Positions 57,524 through 64,000 of a stretch of DNA of 64,000 nucleotides are shown piece after piece. Every line of letters starts with the position of its first letter. Position 1 is the stretch's first letter. A program made the position numbers and the translations under genes. The notes beneath the pieces were generated by a model. It worked only from the letters and a program-made list of their open reading frames with translations. It was not told the origin of the DNA and did no database searches. The stretch comes from Ceratobasidium sp. AG-K (Eukaryota > Basidiomycota > Agaricomycetes > Cantharellales > Ceratobasidiaceae): positions 4,154,001 through 4,218,000 of the forward strand of contig JAWNGF010000004.1 of assembly GCA_037039685.1 (NCBI GenBank), given 5' to 3'.

Positions 57524-60500
57524 CTGTAAGTGGTCTCCGACACTACTTCAACAGGTGTATTTTGGTAGTTTGTGTTCTTGTCCTTGGTATGACTACAGTG
57601 CTACAATGTGAGATTGACCTGATGAGTGATATATTGACACTTACTCAAACAAACCATGCATCATGTAGACTGTCACGTGACCTAGGATTGCAGGCCAACA
57701 CACAACAGATACAGTCAAAGCCTGGGATGTGTAGCATTCCCCAATGCTCATATCTCTCAGGAATCAACTTGAGCCACTTGTTGAAAGTTTGGTTGGGATT
57801 GCTCCTGTTGGCGCAAAAGTACTGAGCATGGGGTTGGCAGGTGTTGGTCTGTGAGAGGAATTGTTTTCAGCAAGGGAAACACAGGATCCTTGTGGGATCC
57901 AGGACAACAATGGGCAACGTCAACACACTATGCAGATTGAGTGCTCACACTTGTGGTAAATGCACTCCATACAACTTGTATTCACAGGGTTGTTGTCTTT
58001 GCCAAACAAAAGGGCTTTGTGAATAGGCTGAAACTTGCACAATAATGCCAATTCAGGCAAGCTAGGGGGGGTTGCTTCCATTGAAGGAGTATCATTATGA
58101 GTTTGTGGGATAGTCAAGGGTTGTTTGGGATAGTATGAGCAGGGGGATCTGCACAGGACATTGGATGGGAGAGCTGCTTGAGGTGTCCAGCTCAGGTTCT
58201 AGCAGAGTCTACTTAGTACTGTGGCAGTTTGGACAATTACAGTGAACTTTGTTGCAGAATCACAATGTGTTATTCCCTTTGGAGCGATTCATACCCCCAG
58301 CAGCAGTTGGATAGGAGAGGTAAGCATATGTGACTTGGTAAATTTCTGACAGCCCACACATGTGACTGCACAACATACCACCCAAGCCCAAATGCCCACC
58401 AACACACATCTTGCCCTTGACCACCACAATACCCATCCCACCTTTGCACCCCAATAAAAAGTCACAGTAAATGGTTACTTATGATAGGTGCTCCCCCAAA
58501 CTTGCACTTACAAATTCCCTGGTGTGTGGCTATCAAATGGTACCAAATGCATGTGGTTTGGCTGATCATTCATGTAGGCCTGGAAGTAAAAGATGATTTG
58601 TTGGATGGACAATCAGGGTTTTGCTGTTGCCTCTCTGACAATGTTCCAGTGAACATAAGAGTTGACCAAGGGTTTCCACCAGGCTGAATGGGGTAGACTT
58701 TGCAAGGCCAATAGCTTCCATATTAGTGTCAGATTATCCACATCCTGAGCCAGGTTTTCCTGTTGAGTTATTGTGCTGGGGATTTTGAAGACTCCAGTCA
58801 AATATTGGATGGGTCTTGAAGATGTGGAGCAAAGCACTCTGACCGGATCCTCCCAGCTGATGTCCAACAGCTTTCAGATTGGTGCCTCAGATGTGGAGAA
58901 AGAACCCATGAAACTTAGCAAGGCTGCAATACCGACCTGTGATCTTCCTGGCAGTCTCCAAGAGTGGAGTAAGGAGTTCAGGAAGCATTTTATGCCTGTG
59001 AAACAACCTGGTTAGGTAAGGTTAGGTTTGTTGGATAGGGAGTCAGCAATTTTGTAACACTTTAGCAATTCTGGTTGTAGACAAGAAGTAGTGTGTCAAA
59101 GGTGCTTGGGGCAAAAAACCTCCAGCCTCAACATTGCAGGGAGAATTACTTTCTCATGCCACTTGTTGTATTCCACTACCAACATCATGGTGATGTAATG
59201 TTGGCCTGCATCTTGTCCTTGTTTGCAATTGGGGAAGAATAAGTTGACTCAGAACTGGTTGTGTGCACCCAGGGGGGTGAAAGTGAAGTTGGGGACTATG
59301 CTTGGTTGTTAGAAACAGATGAGGAGATTTATACCAGAGGGACTGCATATATTGTGACTCAAGGGCATTGCTTTCCTGTCAAGATTGACACAGTGGCCAT
59401 TGTCCATGCTCAACATACTGGCATGGGGTGGGTATGCATGTATGACTCCTGAGATTTGAAACACAACCAACATGGCTTTCCACAAAAGGGAGTCAATACA
59501 TGAGCCAGTACTAAATCATTGTCTATGCAGCTCCATCTGTTCTGCCCCCCAGTTGAGACAGAGGAGTGTGCCCTGGTGGCTTTGAGTTAGGATTGCCAAG
59601 CTGTGCTCTCAACCAGCCTGAACATATGCAGGAGCCTGACACAGTTGTCACACTGCACAGTCATCCATAGGGTGCTCCAGTACCTCTTCATCTGAGGTGG
59701 CTGGCAAGTCTATCTCTGGAAGCCAAGAAATGGTCCTGGGACTAATGTCACCCCAAAGCAAAAAGTGCACTCATGAAACTACCTGGTAACTAGCTGCCAA
59801 CACCAGCTAGCATACCAGGGGGGCTTCATATTTACCACATTCCAGAGCATCTAGGTATCCACTGAAGGCCTGTGAGACTGTTTGGAATGAATCCTTGAAT
59901 GGATAGCCTAACACCTCCTGCCAACTTCCATGCTGATGCATGCAGGGTGTCATATCCTCTGGGGGCTTAGAGAGAGTCCTTTGGATAATGGGAGCTGTCC
60001 ATTGCTGAGGTGCTTCTCATTGTGGGACTGGACTGGGTGAATTTCCAGCAGCAATCCAAGGCAGAGGAGGAACCCCACTATATCTGTGCAGGATAATGGG
60101 GAACTGAGGGACAAAGTCATTGGAGAGTTTGCATAACACTTGGTCTTGGCATGACTCAAGGATCTCAATGATCTTTGGCCAAACTTCAGAGACAGGAACA
60201 AGAACTTCCAGTGCTGTATTACAATGGGCAGCCAGTGCAGAGATGGCTTGGCAATAGAATAACCACAATTGGTAGAGCCAGAGGCTTGAAAATAGCCAGT
60301 GATGTTCTGATAGACACCAGTGATATCCCCATTGATGTGGGAAAGCAGGAACTTTATGATTGCACAAGCAGCCACAAGGCACTCTGCAAACAACTGGCTT
60401 GAAGGTTGAGCAAGTGAGTCCAAGGACTCAAGCTTGCAGTGATGGTTCTCATGGCCAGATTGCTGTGCCACCTTGCCATACCAGAGGTAGCAGTGCATAT

Positions 60501-61089
60501 GTTGGGGATCAATAACTGGTGTAAGAACAGGTTTGAGGGGTCAGTCCTAGTGCAAGCCATATCCCTTTGTCACATTAGTTGCTCAAAGGCATTTGGGCCT
60601 GCATGAGTTATCCATTTCTGCAAACGATTTGTGATACCCTTCATTTGGACCATAGCTCTGATCAATGAAGTGGGAAATAGACAAACTTTGGCACTTCTGG
60701 TTTCACACTGGACAGTCTGGAACACTAGGTAAGCTGTTACCAGATCCATCATGATGACCAACATCAGTGGCTGGTGGTTCAAATCCCAGAGGTGGTTGCT
60801 CTCACTGCTCTCCTCACCATTATACCCCTCCCACCTCTCCAAACACAAGGCCGGAGGGGTAAGTTTGTCCTTGCTGTAGTGGAATGCTTTGACCCAGTTA
60901 CTATACACAAGGGTGAATTTAATGTTATAAAATGGAAGATCTCTCTCTCACTCTGTGATTTTTGACAATGACTCTCTGCCCCAAGGAGAGCGTTGATTGA
61001 GACTGCAGGTTGATTGGCTACCACTCATCCATTAATAAACACAGAGAGCTAGCAGGTTCAGTATCCTAACCATTGAGAGGTTCCAAGGT
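57524..61089. other. CpG-poor relic DNA without callable genes
   Basis: Scattered short frames on both strands (for example around 58773-59015 plus, 59950-60498 minus, 60570-60908 minus) show no clear family and are broken. The density of TG and CA is high. Confidence 0.4.
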
Positions 61090-61445
61090 TTCCAAATAGC
61101 GTTTCAGCTTCAGTGTCAATAGATTCAATCTCTGACTCATCAGAGATATCAATGATTTCATGCTCCCAGCTGGCCATGAGGTCAAGAAACATTCTATACT
61201 TTGAAATCCAACTGTGTGTACCTTGAATTTTGCTCCTTTGCAGGTGCCATGTCCACTTTCTGCTGAGAAGCATCAGAACCAGAGGTAAGGTCAAGTACCT
61301 TCTCATCAGCCAGTTGACCAGAGCTCTGTGGTAGCTTTCTGAGAGTTTCCCAATAAGCTTCAACCAGCGGATCAAAACACCATTCATCTGTAATGGAAAC
61401 GACATCAACATCAGGGTCATCATCATCTTGGTTGTCATCATCTAA
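61090..61445 (-). pseudogene. Fragment of an acidic minus-strand coding sequence
   Basis: Minus strand 61445-61230 reads through without stops: DDNQDDDDPDVDVVSITDEW, then DPLVEAYWETLRKLPQSS and DEKVLDLTSGSDAS. A GTACAC donor follows near 61221. A second open piece at 61180-61060 contains WEHEIIDISDESEIESIDTE. Codon use and composition look like genuine coding sequence, but flanking exons could not be joined. Confidence 0.4.
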
Positions 61446-62221
61446 ACTGCTGTGTGTTGGGCTACTGCATGTTGTGACATAGGTAACTGTATTACAATGC
61501 TGTGGAATACTGAGGATATCACATACCTGGAAGGAATGATTGATTGCATTTGCGGCCAGCTTGAATCATGGAACTGATACTGGGTCAATGTCTGGGCTGG
61601 AGTGGCTTGGAAGGAGACAGGGATTATGAAGAAGGTTGACAAGCAGTCTCAGAGCAAGACTTGAACTCTTACAGTGGCCCAGAGTTCCTTGACTCATTAG
61701 TGGGTTCAGACTCACAGTCAATTGTGTTGAATGAGCTACATTGTATGGTCAGTTTTCTATGCTCAGCTCAACTCCTCACCACCTAGACTAACATGACTCT
61801 TGGAAATGATTTCTGCCTTTGCATTGGCACAACATCAGGGGTTTATGGTCTCTTTGCTCCTTAGATATGAGGGGGAGAGGACATCTGTGATGTGGAAGGT
61901 CCTGGACTCAAGACACTATCTGAAGGACAAGACTCCCTGGCTGGCTCCATGTTTGGTGTCTGTGGTGCAGGAAGAAAAGCTTGTATCCCAAGAGCATGGA
62001 CCTGTTCTTCAGATGCAAGGGAGTCCCATGTTCTGATAACACTTGTAAGGCAACAGATCTCATGTTACTCTGGGAGGACAGAGAATAGGCTGCTTAAAAA
62101 TGCAATCCACTCACATTTCATGGATTACCTGTGGGTGTTGGAATCCAATTGAAAACAATATAGGTACCCTCAACCCTTCAGTGGGAAGGTTACAACTTGG
62201 AGGGCATTTGTCACAAACTCC
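61446..62221. other. No gene seen
   Basis: CpG-poor sequence with no supported feature before the palindrome. Confidence 0.35.
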
Positions 62222-63337
62222 TCAGATTAGGGTTGTTTTTGACTAACAAGCGGCTGTTAGGCCTGAGAATCACTGAGAGGCTCCAAAAGATGTTGGATAA
62301 CCTCCTCAGGGCAAAGTAGAGTGGGTAAACAACAAGGTAAATCATTCCTGGGAATCCAAGACAATTTCCCTTGCATCTTTTATAGCAAGCAGAAAAAAGG
62401 AAGCACTATCTACATGGGGAAAGCACAATAGTCCAAAAGGAGCAAGAAAGGAACATCAGAACAGGAAGAGTGCGTAACACATGGGGATCGATGCGCAGCA
62501 CTCCGGAAAGATCACACAGCAGTGATCACATGTCAATCATCTCCATGTACAGAGAAGCCGGGAGAAGAAATAACAAATGAGTAAGCATCAAAACAAACTA
62601 CGTGGCAGCAAACAAGCACACAACAGGGGGAAAACAACAAACACAACAACAAAGGCAGTACACAAGCAATGAAGGCGCAGCACACAGACCATTGGCAGAA
62701 GCAAGGCTTGTGACAGCATTGTTTTCACTGCCAGGAGAACTTCCACCAAGGACCAAACCAATTTGTAAGTTCTGCAAGTGGTGGGCAAAAAGGGGGTATT
62801 GAATCGCATTCTGGGCAGGAGCACTTTATACCCTAGCTTTGTGTTACAAGCCTTGCTCCTGATATTGGTCTGTATGCAGCACCTTCATTGCTTGTGGGCT
62901 GCCTTTGTTATTGTGTTTGTTGTTCTCCCCCTGTTGTGTGCTTGTTGGTTGCCATGTAGTTTGTTTTGTTGTTCACACCTTTGTTATTTGCTTCTCTTGC
63001 TTAGCTTTTGTATAGGTGAATGAGTGGCATGTAATCTCCGGTCTGTGATTTTTCCAGAGTGCTGCACACCAATCCCCATGTGCTCTGCACTCTGATTGTT
63101 CTGATGTTCCTTTCATGCTGCTTTTGGACTGTTGTGCTTTCCCCATGTAGGCAGTGCTTCCTTTCTTGTGCTTGCTATAAAAGATGCAAGGAAACCGTCT
63201 TGGAATCCCAAGAACAAATTACCTTGTTGTTTATTCACTCTACTTCGCCCTGAGGAGGTTATCCAACATCTTTTGGCGCCTCTCAGTGACTATTAGGCCA
63301 AAGAGCCGCTCATTAGTCTCCAATAACCCTTCTCTGA
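62222..63337. repeat. 1.1-kb imperfect palindrome of two head-to-head LTR-like arms
   Basis: Left arm about 62222-62718 and right arm about 62842-63337 are inverted copies around a 120-bp centre. Matching pairs include GCATCTTTTATAGCAAGC (62374) with GCTTGCTATAAAAGATGC (63170), and AAGATGTTGGATAACCTCCT (62287) with AGGAGGTTATCCAACATCTT (63253). Each arm carries a TATAAAA box (complement at 62378-62384; 63176-63182) pointing away from the centre. Arms of this kind fit two LTRs in opposite orientation or a foldback element. Confidence 0.8.
63176..63182 (+). promoter_or_regulatory. TATA box of the right arm
   Basis: TATAAAA, about 570 bp before the start codon at 63754. Its mirror copy on the minus strand is at 62378-62384. 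Confidence 0.5.
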
Positions 63338-63753
63338 GCAGGTTGTGGCATGGTAAATCATTCTTGCTTGGCTGTAGCCATCCACATTGCCCCAAACAGG
63401 CCTTCTATCGCTCTCATCAGCTGCACATTGTCAAAGCCATCAACAGGCACATTCCTTGGTCCATCCCCAGTGGCAAAGCCAGCCCCATTCTCAACCCCAT
63501 CTTTGTCAAGCATGTCATCTTCTTCAGGCACCTCTATAGAGTGCAAATCAGCCACAGGACGATCAGTTTCCACCACAGGAACAAGGGAAAACTCTCCAGC
63601 ACAAGGCATAAAGGGCTGTCAACACCCAGAAAGCGAAATTACCTCAGGTGGAATGCACCTGTTCATTGACAAAGATTGGGGAAAACTAGAGTGCGTCTAC
63701 AGTGCATTTTACAACCAATCAATCCAATCAAAGAACCCATTGAAATCTCTTGC

Positions 63754-64000
63754 ATGATGGAAAATTGCACACAAACACTCCTGAAACACATCCAGGAGCT
63801 GGAAAACACCCTGAAGGCACACATAGAACAGGAGGTCAAATGGACCATCAAACAGGCAATCAATGCAGAAGCCCCTAAGCCAGCAATGCCCCTCACGTCA
63901 GGAGGGATCTCCTACATCTCACTGGAGGACACCCCTAGGCCCTCTCAGGCAATTGGGAGCTCCACTATGCACAATTACCAAGTCCCAACGCATTTTGGGT
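63754..64000 (+). CDS. 5' part of a retroelement-like protein, runs off the window
   Basis: Open from ATG ATG at 63754 to the window edge, at least 82 codons. The start is helical and coiled-coil-like (TLLKHIQELENTLKAHIEQE), followed by a Pro/Ser-rich stretch with GGISYISLEDTPRPSQ. Its position downstream of an LTR-like arm with a TATA box suggests a gag-type protein. No zinc knuckle is visible yet because the frame is cut. The 63340-63753 interval is leader; a minus-strand open frame there (63609-63358) has protein-like composition and cannot be excluded. Confidence 0.5.
   Translation, partial: MMENCTQTLLKHIQELENTLKAHIEQEVKWTIKQAINAEAPKPAMPLTSGGISYISLEDTPRPSQAIGSSTMHNYQVPTHFG

Overview
The window looks like a basidiomycete nuclear chromosome, probably an agaricomycete of the Rhizoctonia type. 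The evidence is multi-exon genes with 45-90 nt GT-AG introns, a TET/JBP-like oxygenase, Ty1/copia and Gypsy-like LTRs, and Plavaka-like transposon scraps. Species cannot be fixed from sequence alone. Gene models were built by hand from splice signals, reading phase and comparison between paralogues inside the window.

Region 1 (about 0.3-27 kb) is CpG-rich and holds an unusual set of chromatin-flavoured genes. There are two tiny genes whose first exon copies the histone H3 tail (2570, 4549). There are three paralogues of a protein with an RFTS-like region (5352-6864 minus, 7008-8096 plus, 17191-19214 plus). There are two PHD/ADD-type zinc-finger genes with a caspase/CHAT-like core (9382-11070 minus, 19656-21337 plus) and two sirtuin genes with the same core (11444-14507 plus, 24220-26751 minus). 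One 2OG-Fe(II) oxygenase lies at 14906-16776. Paralogues share exact intron positions and phases, which makes the models solid. Most starts, and both divergent promoters, carry CACGTG. Two arrays of a cloverleaf-folding 60-bp repeat, in opposite orientation (0.5-1.6 kb and 22.8-23.3 kb), bracket most of the cluster.

Region 2 (28-38 kb) carries a large orphan protein gene (27964-30842) and a SNF2-type ATPase gene (32515-37817) in tandem. The ATPase has lost the motif VI arginine, and its frame has two junctions that do not close cleanly.

Region 3 (38-64 kb) is repeat-dominated and strikingly poor in CpG. It holds a 340-bp satellite with a 1,020-bp trimeric higher-order repeat, split by an internally deleted Ty1/copia element with intact 270-bp LTRs. 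It also holds a GC-rich LTR and its CpG-decayed sister, a 163-bp tandem repeat split by a 1,269-bp LTR-like insertion with a perfect 5-bp target duplication, relics of several genes (one a decayed copy of the orphan at 28 kb), a 1.1-kb palindrome of two head-to-head promoter-bearing LTR-like arms, and the start of an open frame running off the right edge.

How it may fit together (inference): H3 tail, PHD/ADD finger, RFTS, sirtuin and methylcytosine-oxidase-like functions all meet at the histone H3 tail or DNA methylation, and three protein families are built on a caspase-like core. The cluster is a candidate undescribed chromatin-linked accessory system, possibly a conflict or self-recognition system.
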